A stretch of DNA of 64,000 nt, taken from the NCBI GenBank assembly GCA_014529385.2, contig CM043962.1, forward strand, positions 36,423,598-36,487,597. Direction: 5' to 3'. Each line of letters starts with the position of its first letter. The stretch's first letter is position 1. Source of the DNA: Adiantum capillus-veneris (Eukaryota; Streptophyta; Polypodiopsida; Polypodiales; Pteridaceae). Shown here in pieces: positions 9,907 to 21,674 of the stretch. The position numbers were made by a program, and so were the translations under genes. Under the pieces are notes generated by a model, which was not told where the DNA came from, searched no databases, and saw only the letters and a program-made list of their open reading frames with translations.

Positions 9907-11199
9907 GTAAGAGTTTTAGCCCACATTTAGTTTACAAGTTCAGACTTTCCTGCACTTATACCTCGTTTCGTAGTACAGAGTGATTATTCGCCTGGCAAAA
10001 GTATGCTGTGGGTGCATGTATTTGTTCACGTTATCGTTTTTAGAGACAAATGCAAGTTAAATCATCCTCAAGTGACATTGAAGGGAACTTTTCTGGTTCA
10101 GGTTTCTACTTTTTATCTCAAGAGAGAAAGGCTCAGAAATCAGGAGGATCATCGGAAGAAAGATTGCAGCAGGCTGACCTGTTATCTGATCGGAAAAGGG
10201 GTTGATGGAAGGAAACTGTTTGGATAAAGGTGTGCTGATCGAGTAATTTTGGCTCAATAAAAAGTAGGCACCAACGAAGAGAGGCTCAGAGTATTTTACA
10301 TGTTTTGGTGTGAAATGGCCTTTGGGCTGCAGCAGCAATGGTGTTACAACAAAAACTCTTCATGTTTTTACTATTAAGCATGGGTTGTTTTTTTCCAAAA
10401 TGGGTTCAGATAGAGTTGTAATTCTCGAGTTTAGTGCTGTAATTTTCCTTCGTAGTCTGTGAACAATCCTGATGGGCTACTTGAATATGACAGTCTCAGA
10501 AAGTGAGCTATAATTTTGATGCTGGAGCGTGCTGGTCCAATGTGAAATCTCATGAAGCAGCTCATTAAATTGCATGTTTTGGCCTTCCTACCAGCATTGT
10601 ATGATTTCTTTGGCTAGGGGAACTATCAAGGCAAGCCTTGCTCCTGACGTTATTTTTGTTTGAGAACCTTTTAAAATGGATTTGAGACATCGAGAGATGA
10701 GCATAGGAGTCCCAGTCTTAAAAGATGATGCTGTGCTTCTATTACTACATGAGAAATCGAATCTGGGGGAAAACATGTGTTTTTGAGAGAAGAAAGGGGA
10801 AAATTGTGCCGAAACAGATCATGATTCAGTTTTTGAAAAGCTGCCATGCTTTGTCTTTGAGTTTTGTCTGGAGGTTATAGAACTGATGGATGATGGATGC
10901 GAGAGAGAATCAATATATGAGGAGCAAGTAGGAGAAGAGGGAAAAGATAGAAGAACCTGGAGCACACAATTCCCACAATGGGGATAGAAAGATATCTTCA
11001 TAGTAATTGTTATGGCATGTAATGCATGAGATCTACTGTGCAGGTATGGTGCATGGGACATGGACATTACACATGATCATTAGTTATCTATATAATGCAC
11101 GGACGTGAATGTCTTCGTGCATGGTTTGTCTCGTAGCGGATTTGGCCTCTTGCATTAAAATTGCCCTCTCTCTCTACTCTTGATCATATTCTGACACTC
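9907..11199. other. Intergenic or non-coding sequence
   Basis: The short ORFs here (for example 10003-10227 plus and 10819-11067 minus) show no domain or biased composition. No similarity to other parts of the window was noticed. This is among the few stretches that look single copy. Confidence 0.4.
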
Positions 11200-13170
11200 A
11201 GAGCCATTGCTGAGGAGGGGAGACGCGGGAGACGGCTCTATTGTTGCTTTGTGGATTTCTGATAGAGTGCCCATAGCTAGATTGATGCGCAGACTGCAAG
11301 AGATGGGGGTACCCAAAGAGTTGGTTTGGGGGATCATGGCTCTATACAAGTCGGTAGTGGGGCATGTACGCACTCCATAGGGGATTTCTGATTTGGTTCA
11401 CTCCACTGTTGGGGTGAAACAGGGCTGCCCACTATCTCCTACACTATTTGGCATGTTTGTGGATGAGGTTGCTGACTACATTGAGAGGGATGGTGATGGA
11501 GGAGCACAGTTGGCAGGGACATGGATCCCATTATTGTTATATGCTGATGATATTGTGAGGCGATGCAATGTCATTTAGATGCTTTGTTCACATTTGCCCA
11601 CGATAGTGGATTGTCTGTTAACCTAGGGAAAACCAAGGTTATGATGTTTAACACCACACCACAATGGGTCAGGAGGTTAGCACCCACTTTTACATATGGC
11701 CAGGAGATGGAGTATACATATGCATATGCATACACCTATCTTGGGGTAGTCTTCAGTGGACCGGTGTTTTCATTGAGGAGAGCAGCAGAGACTAGATTGA
11801 CGAGAGCTTATGCAGCCTTGGGAGGATCTGAAAAGATGTGTCCGCAGGTTCAATTTCAGGAACCTCGAACAAAGCTGTGCCTTTTTGACACTCTAGTGGC
11901 TTCAGCTATGCTTTATGGGGTTTAGATTTGGGGACCCTCATTGGACCACCATGGAAGATCTGGTAGCACTGATAAATGGAGATGTATGGAGAGGCCTCTA
12001 GTCTCTATGATCTCTCGGTTGATTCGAGCTAAGGCCTCAATGCCACATGAGATTTTTGAGCTGAGCTAGCTGCCCCCCCCCCTCTCGTAGTTGAGGCCCT
12101 TACTAGATTAGTTTCCTTCATGCATGATTTATGGGACCTCCCCAGAGACAGATATGCTCAGCTAGCCCTTGAGTCATCCCGACAGCTTGCGCTACAGGGT
12201 GACACACCATTTTGGAATGGGCAGATGACATCATGGTTTCAGTCAGATGGCTTCAGCATGGATAGATTGCCCCGATTCCAGTACTCCTTGGATGCACCCT
12301 CCCTTTCTCTCACATAGACAAAGATCACTAGACCTATACGTCAGCCTTTGATTCAACTAGATACCAGAAGCACATGGATCGTTGGGCACGAAGATGGCTT
12401 TCTATAAAGAGCATCTTGTCCGACTAACAGAGGATGGATATGGGATCAGACCCACCTATATTGACACTCATTTATCTTATGGGATACGATGTGCTATTGG
12501 TTAGATGCACACATCATCGCATTAGCTAGAGATTGAGATTGGCAGATTTAGGAGAACACCATCAAAAGCCAGGATATGCCAGTTGTCATATGGAGCCAAA
12601 GACAGGTACATCACATTTGTCATTGTCTGGTATACTATGAGGTACAAGGCTGCTTTCATTGTCTATTCAGAGAGGGCTTTGGACTGTTGGCTAGAGTCAT
12701 GGGATATCAGGATCATAGATGCCTTGGGTTGTTTTTGCTGAAGCTGCGCAGACACAGGGAGAGTCTCTTGAGGAGAGCAGGCACTGGGAGACATTCACAA
12801 AGGGAGATCACTGACTTTTTTAGAGCAGGGACATTAGCCAGATGAGCATGCTTCACAGCAGACTTGAAAGCCCACTGATAGGTATATTAGTGGACAGGGC
12901 CATTGAGCTCGGGAGAGCTAGACGCTCACGTCTACGAGGGCGGCCACGACATCGACGAGATGCAATACTTTCTCGGACAACGCCTAGGCCGGGCATTTTT
13001 TGGCATTGATGATGATGATGATTTTAGTCCGATAATTTTAGTCTTTTTTATTCTTTCACTTTACTTCATTTTGTGTTTGTTCCCAGACATTGGACTAGAT
13101 CCACAAGGATTGTATCGTTTTGGTCTCATAGGACATTTTGGCCATTTGAAGACGTTTAATATAACATTTC
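11200..13170 (+). pseudogene. LINE (non-LTR retrotransposon) fragment, 3' half
   Basis: Broken translation shows reverse transcriptase motifs in order: CFVDF (about 11245), LMRRLQEMGVPKELVWGIMA, then VKQGCPLSPTLFGMFVDEV (11405-11470), and the catalytic LLYADDIV with YADD at 11540-11551. Next come LSVNLGKTKVMMF and YTYLGVVFSG, a typical region downstream of the RT palm. The long C-terminal part (to about 12850) is still readable in pieces. At least one deletion follows CFVDF and many stops are present, so it is inactive. The 5' half, including the endonuclease, is missing, the usual 5' truncation of LINEs. Confidence 0.85.
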
Positions 13171-13173
13171 ATT

Positions 13174-13176
<3 letters not shown>

Positions 13177-13210
<34 letters not shown>
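13177..13210. repeat. (TC)n microsatellite at the LINE 3' end
   Basis: A pure TC run follows the likely 3' UTR of the LINE fragment and may be its expanded tail. Confidence 0.9.
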
Positions 13211-13213
<3 letters not shown>

Positions 13214-13406
13214 TATTCTGACATGATCATGAAAAGATGCGCCCTCCTTGTTAGTGGGTGAGTCTCGTTGTCTCTCCAACTCTATCCACATCACAAGAAT
13301 GCTGTTAAAAATGATGTCGAAAGTGTGGCTACCCGGGTTCAGTCAAGGCCTGGTCGACAACTTTCTATTAAGCACAATCAAGTCACGAGAGGCTTTTATT
13401 TCTTCA

Positions 13407-13446
<40 letters not shown>

Positions 13447-14045
13447 TACCTACATTTAGAGAATTTACCTTTGCAAATTTTGGAGAGTAGGTTTTTCAAG
13501 TTCTTAAGAAATAGTTAATTTGAGCAATGACAGGTCAAGTTTAAACTGGCACTCACAACCAAGAGCTAGCGCAAGAAGCACTTACACAAATTGATGCTTC
13601 TTGCCTGATGGTACACAACCCTTACTCGTCGACCGTGTTTCATGGCTAATATTTAGAAGGAATACGCACGTCAACCCTCGTGCGTTTCAAAAAAAAGAGA
13701 GAAGCATGTTCTATAAGCGTCATGTGGGGGGCCAAGGCATTTGCGAAGAAGGAAATCAAATAAGTACTATTGTTGAAGAGTCAGAATAGGAATTTGATGA
13801 AAGTCGACCCAAACAACAAGGAAGTTGAAAAACAAACAGCTTCCAATATTCTAAGCATTCCAAAAGAGCACATTCAATAAGATCTGAACGAAACCACCAT
13901 TCACATAACACCATACTACCAAAAAAAAAAGGCAAGTCAAAGAAAGCAATTGATACCACTAAATAAGTTAGGCATAAATCCAAACATTCGGAATCAATGA
14001 AGAAGCCTCGAAGAGAAAAGGAACCTGAGATAGTTTCAGAGACAA
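13211..14045. other. Unassigned sequence with a (GA)n tract
   Basis: A (GA)n run occupies about 13410-13442. Otherwise there are short, unconvincing ORFs only. Confidence 0.4.
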
Positions 14046-14246
14046 TGTCATGATTGTGACTAAGTTACAATATTACATCTTGTCCTAGTTGTAGATACAA
14101 GAAGTGACATGCTAAGGAGGATCCCTACTTTTGGATGGTCACGACTCTTCGCTCTAGAGACATGCCTTTTGTCTCTCGAGTCTCAGTTTAATCTTAAGCA
14201 TGAAGTTTTAGTCTTAATTCTAGGATTAGCACTACTAATCCTCACA
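14046..14246 (+). repeat. 5' LTR of copy B (201 bp, internally deleted)
   Basis: It begins tgtcatgattgtgac and ends cctcaca. It lacks about 200 bp present in the 3' LTR, including the TATA region, so transcription from this LTR is unlikely. Confidence 0.85.
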
Positions 14247-14247
14247 G

Positions 14248-14259
14248 TGGTATTAGAGC
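14248..14259 (+). other. Primer binding site (initiator tRNA-Met)
   Basis: The sequence tggtattagagc lies one base after the LTR end and has one mismatch to the canonical tggtatcagagc. Confidence 0.88.
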
Positions 14260-14391
14260 AAATTATTTTCGGAACCCAGAGTCTCAAAACCTCACCACTA
14301 TCCTCTCTCCCCTGTCCCGGAGTTGTATGGAAGCAGAAGAATGGTGGTACATACACACACACACACACACACGCACGCATAGATGCGCGTG

Positions 14392-14422
<31 letters not shown>

Positions 14423-15081
14423 GAGTATGAGGTAACTTGAATTTTTTTCTATTCCAATTCTATAAATAAAGAACAAAACACAGATGTGTGTGTGACGTAC
14501 CCGGTGCACTTTGTGTACCCTTTCATTGGGTTGTGCCCCTTCTCACCCGTATGCTCGCACCCCCTTTACGCAAAAGGACATTGAACCGACAGGTGGCCCA
14601 ACTTTCCCCAGTGATCAGATCTCTCCCCTAGCGTTGGCTTCTCAAGTCCCTTGGTGAACCTTTAAAGCAAGGCACTTGATGTGTTTGTAACGCATATGTC
14701 AAGGGTGAATCTGTAAATGGGGCAACCCTTGCAAAGCTAATGCTCATGTATGATAAGTGCTGGCATATCTCCTCCCAAGTGGCGCATCCCTTGCTCCAAG
14801 AATCATCAACCCAAGCACTCTTGGTATCGCTGGCTATTATTATGCTACGCTCATGTTTTTACGTTGGCTGAAAGCCTTCAGCGCTGGTAATAATAAAAGG
14901 GCCTTATTTTAATACAGTGACCGGCCCGAGTGGACACTTCAAATCTAATTAATCAATAAAATAAAAGAAAACCAGCATAAAAAATGGTTCTCTTGCGTAA
15001 GAATTGCCACACAACGCTAACAAATTTGAGGGTCCTTCTGCACTGTGCTGGCACCCTTTGCCTGTCACCCCTTTCTCTGCC
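14260..15081 (+). other. Leader of copy B with (CA)n tract
   Basis: Non-coding. A (CA)n/(CGCA)n tract lies at about 14354-14421. The part 14290-14510 matches the leader of copy A. Confidence 0.6.
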
Positions 15082-15354
15082 ATGGATGATGATGGTCACG
15101 ATGTGCATGTGCCTCTCCCGTATATCTCGCATATAGATGACACTCCAAACGAATTCTTCTCCGAGTAGCCTCCCGTGCCTACAATTCCCGAGGATCCACT
15201 TGTACTTGTATCCTCCTCAGAGAAGGCTCTCGAAGACCTTTCAGACGAAGTAGAGCCTCTTGAAGAACCTCCTCTAGAACCTCTTCCACAACCGAATCCT
15301 CATGAGCCATTACCAGGTAGACCCCATCCAATAGGAGACACCACAAAGTTGTAG
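15082..15354 (+). pseudogene. Upstream acidic, Pro-rich ORF of copy B
   Basis: The ATG at 15082 opens 91 codons with one in-frame TAG after about 28 codons. The first part is Asp/His-rich (MDDDGHDVHV) and the second is Glu/Pro-rich (LEEPPLEPLPQPNPHEPLPG). It lies just before the gag start at 15371, and a frame relation to gag suggests it may be the N-terminal part of a longer Gag. No known domain. Confidence 0.4.
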
Positions 15355-15370
15355 TTACTTTCTCTGAACA

Positions 15371-17370
15371 ATGAGCATGGCCGAATCACAAGATGGCAAC
15401 AACTCTATTCCACTCAAGGACCCAATTGCTCTTACCAAGGAGCAGATGACCGCCCTTTCCACAAGCCTCGCCTCAATCAACACTCGATTGGATAAGATGT
15501 AGACGCAAAAAAATTCCCAAAGCCATCCTCCTGCTTCTCGGACTACACATCCTGCTTCAACACATTCTTCCAAAGCTTCAATAGATGAACAGGAAGAGCC
15601 CGATCCAACTGATGAGGTAGACAATCGCGAACTTCAATTACTTTATAAAATTTTTAATGGTGCTCAAAAGAAAAATCTAGATGTTAAACTGCTCGAGCCC
15701 TATATTGGACGCCGCGACAAGCGTGTGCTGGACCAATGGCTATTCAAAATGGAGGCTTATTTGTCTAAGACAGACTTAGTAGAGAGCAAAAAAGGTGCAC
15801 TTGCTAGTTCTCTGCTCAAGGATACATTTGGTGGCAACGACGGGTTACTAATGGCAAACACACACCTTCTTGGGATAACTTTCGACCCGCTATTCTCAAG
15901 GTGTTTGAACCTGCCAATGCGGATTTTCATGCTCGGTCCTCTCTTCGCTACTTGAACCAGAGTGGTTCGTCGATCGCGTACATCGCAGAGTTTTAGAGAC
16001 TAACTCTAGAGATAGAGAATCTCAACTCCTCTGATAAACTACACAGTTTCATAGACGGGCTCGACGTTCCAATACTCAACAAGGCTCTTCATCAAATACT
16101 TCTTCGATTTCAAAGAAGGATGGATTATGTACGATTTGTGGTGGTGACCATAGATGGTATGAATGTCCAAAGAAACCAAATCCGTCTACTTTGAAAACAA
16201 TTTCCAGCGCAAAAACATCATCGAATTCGGAACAACCAGCTTCTGCTAAAGATAAAGGAAAACTGGTGAGTGCAATTCGTGTCTCGACAGATACGACTAT
16301 TCTTATGAAGCATGCTCAGTGTGGTTCGTTAGTTTTGGAGCCTCTCTCAAAGCAAGTTTTGAGCCTTCTTGGAACTCTCAATGGTCAATCCATCAATGTT
16401 TTGGTGGATAGCGGCCAAATAATTTTGTCAACACTTAGATAGTTCAACAGCTTGGTTTACCAACTCAGAAGACATCTCACTTATATAAAGTGGAGTTAGC
16501 AGATAGATCAATTTTAACTTGTGATGAGATAGTTTGACAATTGCAGCTCGACATTCAAAATCATACAGATACATTGGATTTCGAAGTCATGCATTTATCT
16601 TACTACGACATAATTCTTGGTCAAGATTGGTTATTCCAATATGATCGAGCTATTAGCTTTCGAGGAAATACTATCAATTTGTTCAAAGATGGGCGTGAAC
16701 AGGTTTTACACGGGCTTTATCATGTGGAATGAGTGATTCAAGCCTCACATGTACAAGTCAAACAACATGATACAATGGATTATGAAACTAATATGAGTTC
16801 CGATGTGGATGCAAAAATTATAATTTGAATTTTTGAATTCATTAACTTCTCATGAATCAATTGATGAAGAAAAAGATGATTTCAAGCAAGAAGTTTTTCC
16901 AACTGATACTTCGTTACTAGACAAAGATAAAGTAATGGTTGAATATTTTGAGTCCAAACACAATTATGCTTTCTTTGATCTTTGCTGGATGACTATATGC
17001 CAATTGCAAGTCATGAAGTGTCAGTTTCTCAAGATGATTCTAAAGAATTTTAGGATTCACTATTGGAAGATGATTGCAGTCTCAGTAAAAAATCCTCTCG
17101 AATGATTAGTAAAGTTGAAGTTACCCACCCCATTTGAAGAATGCCTTAAGAAGATCTCCTCTTCATCAAATATTTCACACTTATTAGAGCGTTTGAACTA
17201 GGAGTCTTACATCACATTAAGGATTTTGAAAATCAATCTCTTGTTGCAGTCAACATGATTAAGCCAGATTCCTTTAAAAAGTCTTTGAATGATGCAATGA
17301 TATGGGATTTAGCAGTCAAAGCAAAAAGGTTTTGCAATAAGCAACAGTTCAAGACAAAGATTCTAGAATA
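15371..17370 (+). pseudogene. Gag-protease polyprotein of copy B (broken)
   Basis: From ATG 15371 (MSMAESQDGNNSIPLKDP) gag runs with interruptions: TAG near 15500, then DKRVLDQWLFKMEAYLSKTD at 15710-15775, a frame change near 15840, then FEPANADFHARSSLRYLNQS. A CX2CX3HX4C zinc knuckle (CTICGGDHRWYEC) sits at about 16130-16168. The retropepsin segment carries INVLVDSG near 16400 and YDIILGQDWLFQYD near 16600-16640. The acidic C-terminal region (16833-17105 and on) ends in a Lys-rich stretch near 17340, followed by a repeat of a 45-bp segment and the PPT. No pol motif occurs. Confidence 0.82.
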
Positions 17371-17460
17371 ATTCAAAGACTACATTATTTTGGAGATTCA
17401 ATGCATTCCAGAGTTCAAAGACTACTTCATTTCGGAGATTCAATGCATTTCCAGAGTTCT
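17370..17460 (+). repeat. Tandem duplication of about 45 bp before the PPT
   Basis: Two units share ttcaaagactac, cggagattcaatgcatt (one with a mismatch) and ccagagttc. Copy A has the single-copy state. Confidence 0.7.
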
Positions 17461-17510
17461 AGAGTTCTATCAGCATCAGAAGTCATTTCTTTAATCAATG
17501 CTCTTATTTT

Positions 17511-17523
17511 AAACGAGAGGGAA
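17511..17523 (+). other. Polypurine tract of copy B
   Basis: The purine-rich aaacgagagggaa abuts the TG of the 3' LTR. Confidence 0.75.
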
Positions 17524-17930
17524 TGTCACAATTGTGACCATGTTACAATAGTACATCTTATCCTAGTTGCAGATACAAGAAGTGACATGCCAAGGAGGAC
17601 CCCTATGCGTGTATGATCACGACTCTTTGCTCTAGAGACATGCCTCTTTGCCAAAAGCCACACTCCTTTGATAATTGGTCACACCCCTTCACACAATGGT
17701 TGAAGCTCTTCGTTGAAAGGATGTGTCTTTACGTCTAAAGTCATGTCTCTTCACCATGAGATGTGTCTTTTCATTTTTGACTCTTTGTCTCCTATATAAG
17801 GAGCCTATTGTACTCAATTTTCAAGCATTCAATCAATCAAACATTAGTGTTCTGGTCTCTTGAGTCTCAGCTTAATCTTAAGTATAAAGTTTTAGACTTA
17901 ATTCTAGGATTAGCACCACTAATCCTCACA
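17524..17930 (+). repeat. 3' LTR of copy B (407 bp)
   Basis: It starts tgtcacaattgtgac, whose bases 17525-17538 form a perfect palindrome, and ends cctcaca. The TATA region cctatataagg is at 17791-17801, flanked by short inverted CTCCT/AGGAG arms. Confidence 0.9.
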
Positions 17931-19000
17931 GACAGACACTGACTATTTTGTCTTGAACCATTAATCTTACAATTTCTTTTCCAACTTTTGAAAGAAGCAA
18001 GAGGTTCATCTTGATGCACACATCCAGGCCTTTGAGCAGTACATTAAACTCAAGAATATAGAAGAAGAAGATGTGGAAAAATATTTCTCCAAACTCTAAA
18101 GGATGCAACCAAAAAATGGTACTGCCACTATCCACCAATTAAACTGAAAACTTACTCAAAATTGAAGAAAGACTTCATACTCAAATACAATGAGAACAAA
18201 GAATATGAGAGCATCCTATGTGAATTGCAAACAAAATACAACAAGGAAAAGGAGCTATGTGGAGAAAATCAAGGAGCTTATCATATCTACATGAACCACC
18301 TTCAAAGAAGAGAATGCGACCATGATTTCTAGATGGCTTTAGAAGTAAGAAGCTAATGGAGAAGGAGCCGCTCCATTTTTTAATCTCTTTGGACCAAATC
18401 ATTGAACTTCTTTGTTGGAGCTAAGAGCCAAAGAGCCAAATGCAATTCTAGTTCTAGTGAAATTTCTTTAGAAGAAATATCGCCTCTAGCAGCCTCTAGC
18501 TCATTAGAAACTAAGAGCTTAGAATTCAAAACAAAAAAGAAAGGGGATTGAACCAAGAAGATTGAAAGATTGTCCAATCAGATCTCTGGAATTTTGAGGA
18601 CGAGACCGTCATTAAGGAAAGTGACGACCTGGTGTGTCACTAATTTGCACCGTGCTCAATGTACCTATTTTGCAGTCAATGGTCACATCTTGAATGATTG
18701 CAAAATCAGAATGCATAATTTTAAACAAGGCAAAGGTGAATCATTAATTGCACTAACCAACCCACCATCTGTTAAGGAAAGCTTGGAACAACACAATGTG
18801 GGGCTGATTTTCTTTTTAGAAGCACTAACGGAATCTCATCAACATCACTAATGGATGAATTTAGTGGACGTTGAATTATTTGAGACAACACCACCAGAAC
18901 AACTAGATCCTGAATGATGGGAAGAGATTTACGATTTCATGTAACAAGGAAGCCTACCAGAAGACTAGTCTCAAGCTAGAAAAAAGACATGCATACTCAA
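17931..19000 (+). pseudogene. Decayed gypsy gag remnant
   Basis: Fragments read as a gag core (AHIQAFEQYIKLKNIEEEDV, then KYFSKL, near 18015-18095) with a later knuckle-like CTYFAVNGHILNDCK (18660-18705). There are many stops and frameshifts. It is continuous with the integrase remnant downstream, with protease and reverse transcriptase missing between them. Confidence 0.6.
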
Positions 19001-19960
19001 AAGTCTGAAATTCACAATTATTGGAGGATCTCACTACAGATTGGGAATCAATAGGGTGTAAGAAGATGTGTACCAATTCAAGCCAAGATCTCGCCAAGAT
19101 GCATATCATCAGTGAAGCTCATACTAGGAATACTGGAGGACTTTTTCCACTATAATCATTAGCAAGAAAATCTTACAAGCTGGATATGGTGGCAAAGCAT
19201 GATGATAGATGTTCAAACTTTGTGCAAAACATATGATATTTACTGCAAAATGGACAAACCAATTGCAACAGATATGACACCTTTTAATTACCATTTAACC
19301 CTTAGAAGTATTCATGAAGTGGGGATTAAACTTCATGGGACCTTCAAAGAAGAAAGAACAAGAACATAGTCATGTAAACATGCTATGTGAGGAAGTTCAA
19401 AGCCAAAGAAATTCCAAATAACACAAAATAATCCACAGCTTGGTTCATTTAGGGGAACACATCATCTGTCAAGATGGTTGTCCTTTGAAAATAGTTTTAG
19501 ATTAGGGAAGTCATTTCATTAATGAAACTATTCATATTCTAATTGAAATATATTCCATAATATATTGCAAGTCAACAACTTAATATCCTTGATATAATGG
19601 TCACGCTGAAAGCAATAACAAGATCATCAAGATAATTCTAACCAAAATTGTCCATAAGGAACCTCATAAATGGGATCTCAAGCTTCAGATAGCTATGTGG
19701 GCATACAAAACAACTTATAAAATTACTACTGGAATGACGCCATTCAGAATGGTTTATGGAGCAAAAGTAGTAGCTCTATTGAAATCCAAAGTTCTCAATT
19801 TAAAGGTAGCTACTGAGCATGGTCTGTGTTATAACACAAATCTAAAGAAATGACCAGAGAATATACTCAAGCTAGACAAAATCATACAAAGAGAAATGTT
19901 GGAATAAGAGGTGGTGCAACAAAGAAGGAAGCATTGGCAAGATAGTAAGCTGAAGGTTTG
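19001..19960 (+). pseudogene. Decayed Ty3/gypsy integrase remnant
   Basis: In broken frames: an N-terminal zinc-finger region (KILQAGYGG, then DVQTLCKTYDIYCKMDKP, 19170-19260); the core start PLEVFMKWGLNFMGP (about 19300-19350; the first catalytic Asp is replaced by Asn); GSHFINETIH (19510-19540); YNGHAESNNKIIK (about 19600) with the final Glu; and MWAYKTTYKITTGMTPFRMVYG (19695-19765). This is the order of a retroviral-type integrase. It is dead. Confidence 0.8.
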
Positions 19961-20394
19961 ATATTTGATCTTACTTTACCAATCCAACTCTTAAGAAGCC
20001 AAATCTGAAAATTGCTTGGTATCGATCGTATGAGGTTGATTGGATATTTTCTAATGGTAAATTAAGGTTAAAGGATTTCTCTACACTAATATTTCCTAGA
20101 GCATATAATGGCTCAAAAATCATATTATATTGGTCAACTCCAAACAAACTTTCATAACACGATAAAATGATCAGCCTGATTCTAAGATTCAACCACTTGA
20201 CTTATTCCTAGTAGAGACTGATATGGACAAGGGCAATCAATGTTCTTATACTTTATATTATCTAGAAAATATTAGACACAAATTCCAACACCTAAACAAT
20301 CTAAAACTCAGTCATGCATTCAAAAAGTATTTAAAGTAATTAGACAAAGCAATACTTCTAGATATAAATAGCAGTGGAATGAATTTTTTTTTAA
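19961..20394. other. AT-rich continuation of the decayed element
   Basis: No protein motif is readable. It probably covers the end of integrase and the 3' region. Confidence 0.4.
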
Positions 20395-20415
20395 AATGGG
20401 TGGGTGGGGGGGGCG

Positions 20416-20450
<35 letters not shown>
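20395..20450. repeat. G-rich tract with a 34-nt poly(G) run
   Basis: The stretch tgggtggggggggcgcg is followed by uninterrupted G at 20417-20450. It could form a G-quadruplex, or the length could be an assembly artefact. Confidence 0.85.
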
Positions 20451-20451
<1 letters not shown>

Positions 20452-20477
20452 GGCTTGTTTAAATTTTAATCATTAAT

Positions 20478-21669
20478 GTGAATAACCAATGCATGCCTAC
20501 CACATCAATACTTGATACTCTTTCCTTGAGGCAAGGACAATGTGGTGTTTTAATGGCTAGAATAAGAACCATTATGCCACACATTTATAACCCTAACACA
20601 AACACCTTTTCAATAAACGGAGTCTTTTCACATTGCATCATCCACTCAAGAGCTATTAGCTTCTTCAGCAACCACATAGTTGCTCGCCTCTATCATCGCA
20701 CCCTACTCTCAACCACAAGCAATTCAAGCCAATCATCATCCTCTAATCAAGGTACACACCAAACTCCCTCTATAGCTAAGGGAAAAGCTTCCAAGGTTGT
20801 GAAGATTGTCATAGGGCAAGAAGGGTCTACCATATCTTATCATCCCATTGACAAATGTGTATTTAAAGATGAGGAAAAGGATTTACCGACCATATGGGAA
20901 ATGACAGCTAATGGACGTTTCTAAAGTACCCATACAGATGTCTATCATCCAACAGGTGTGGGGCAGACATATTTGATGTAAAAATAGCATTTTCACCATC
21001 AAGAAGCACAATTACAATTCACCCCTGAACTAATTGATATGGTGGTTAAGTTAACCCATAATTAAAAAACACCTAAGGTTTTAACCCTTGAAGAAGCCAT
21101 CACTTTCCTGCAAGAGACTGCATACATGAAGCTAATCAAAGGTAAAGGGAAGGGCATATTAAAGAAGCCCGAATGCCCACAAAAACATATTTAGAAATTC
21201 ATCAAAGTAAAGGGAAGGGAACATCAGAAAATCTTGAATGCCTACAGACTTGAGGGTTAGTAGAGTCGGAGGAAAATATATTAGAAAGGATTGCAATTGA
21301 TTCCTTAGTTAGTCAGACTATTGAAATAACAATTGAAATGTATAAGGACCCTAGCAAGAAACCTCAAACTAAAGATACAACAGAAACAACAAAAGACACA
21401 ACAATACTTCCACTTTTCTTTTAGAAGACTTCCTCATAAACTACAAGCTTTACAGAAAAAGCAACCTCAAGAAAAATTTCACATTGACACTCTGGTTGAT
21501 TTTCACCATTTACCTTATGATGCCCTTGTAATGCAGTTTAATAGTGACACCCATGATGTTGATTCAATGACAATTGGCTACATTGCCACCATCTAGACAT
21601 GGTGGAACATAGTAGTCAATGTTGTAGCCCAATTAACTAAGGCTCAAGCCCATCGGGAATTGGGTGAAA
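20478..21669 (+). pseudogene. Unclassified repeat ORF remnant, upstream part
   Basis: A 148-codon ORF (20478-20924), Ser-rich in the middle (TTSNSSQSSSSNQG), is followed after stops by further readable pieces (21333-21596, Gln/Lys-rich, then ALVMQFNSDTHDVDSMTIG). The sequence from 21335 on recurs at 42774 and continues at 35205 across the inserted LTR element. The composition is retroelement-like, but I cannot name a domain. Confidence 0.5.
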
Positions 21670-21674
21670 CTACC
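21670..21674. repeat. Target-site duplication (ctacc), left
   Basis: Five bases, ctacc, immediately precede the left LTR and recur immediately after the right LTR at 35205-35209. Confidence 0.93.

Larger units (their letters stand above)
14046..17930 (+). mobile_element. Gag-protease LTR element, copy B
   Basis: LTRs at 14046-14246 and 17524-17930, a PBS at 14248 and a PPT at 17511-17523 define a complete but decayed element. Flanks gacaa (14041-14045) and gacag (17931-17935) look like a target-site duplication with one change. The inside encodes an upstream acidic ORF, gag with one zinc knuckle, a DSG protease and an acidic tail, then directly the PPT. Copy A in the opposite orientation shares this gene set, so loss of pol predates both insertions. 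Confidence 0.88.

Noticed and set aside
10003-10338. ORFs on both strands (74 and 93 codons)
   Set aside because: No domain, poor start context and overlapping opposite strands in a non-repetitive region; chance opening is likely.
14183-14509. 108-codon ORFs on both strands over a (CA)n tract
   Set aside because: Shadows of the microsatellite and PBS/leader sequence.
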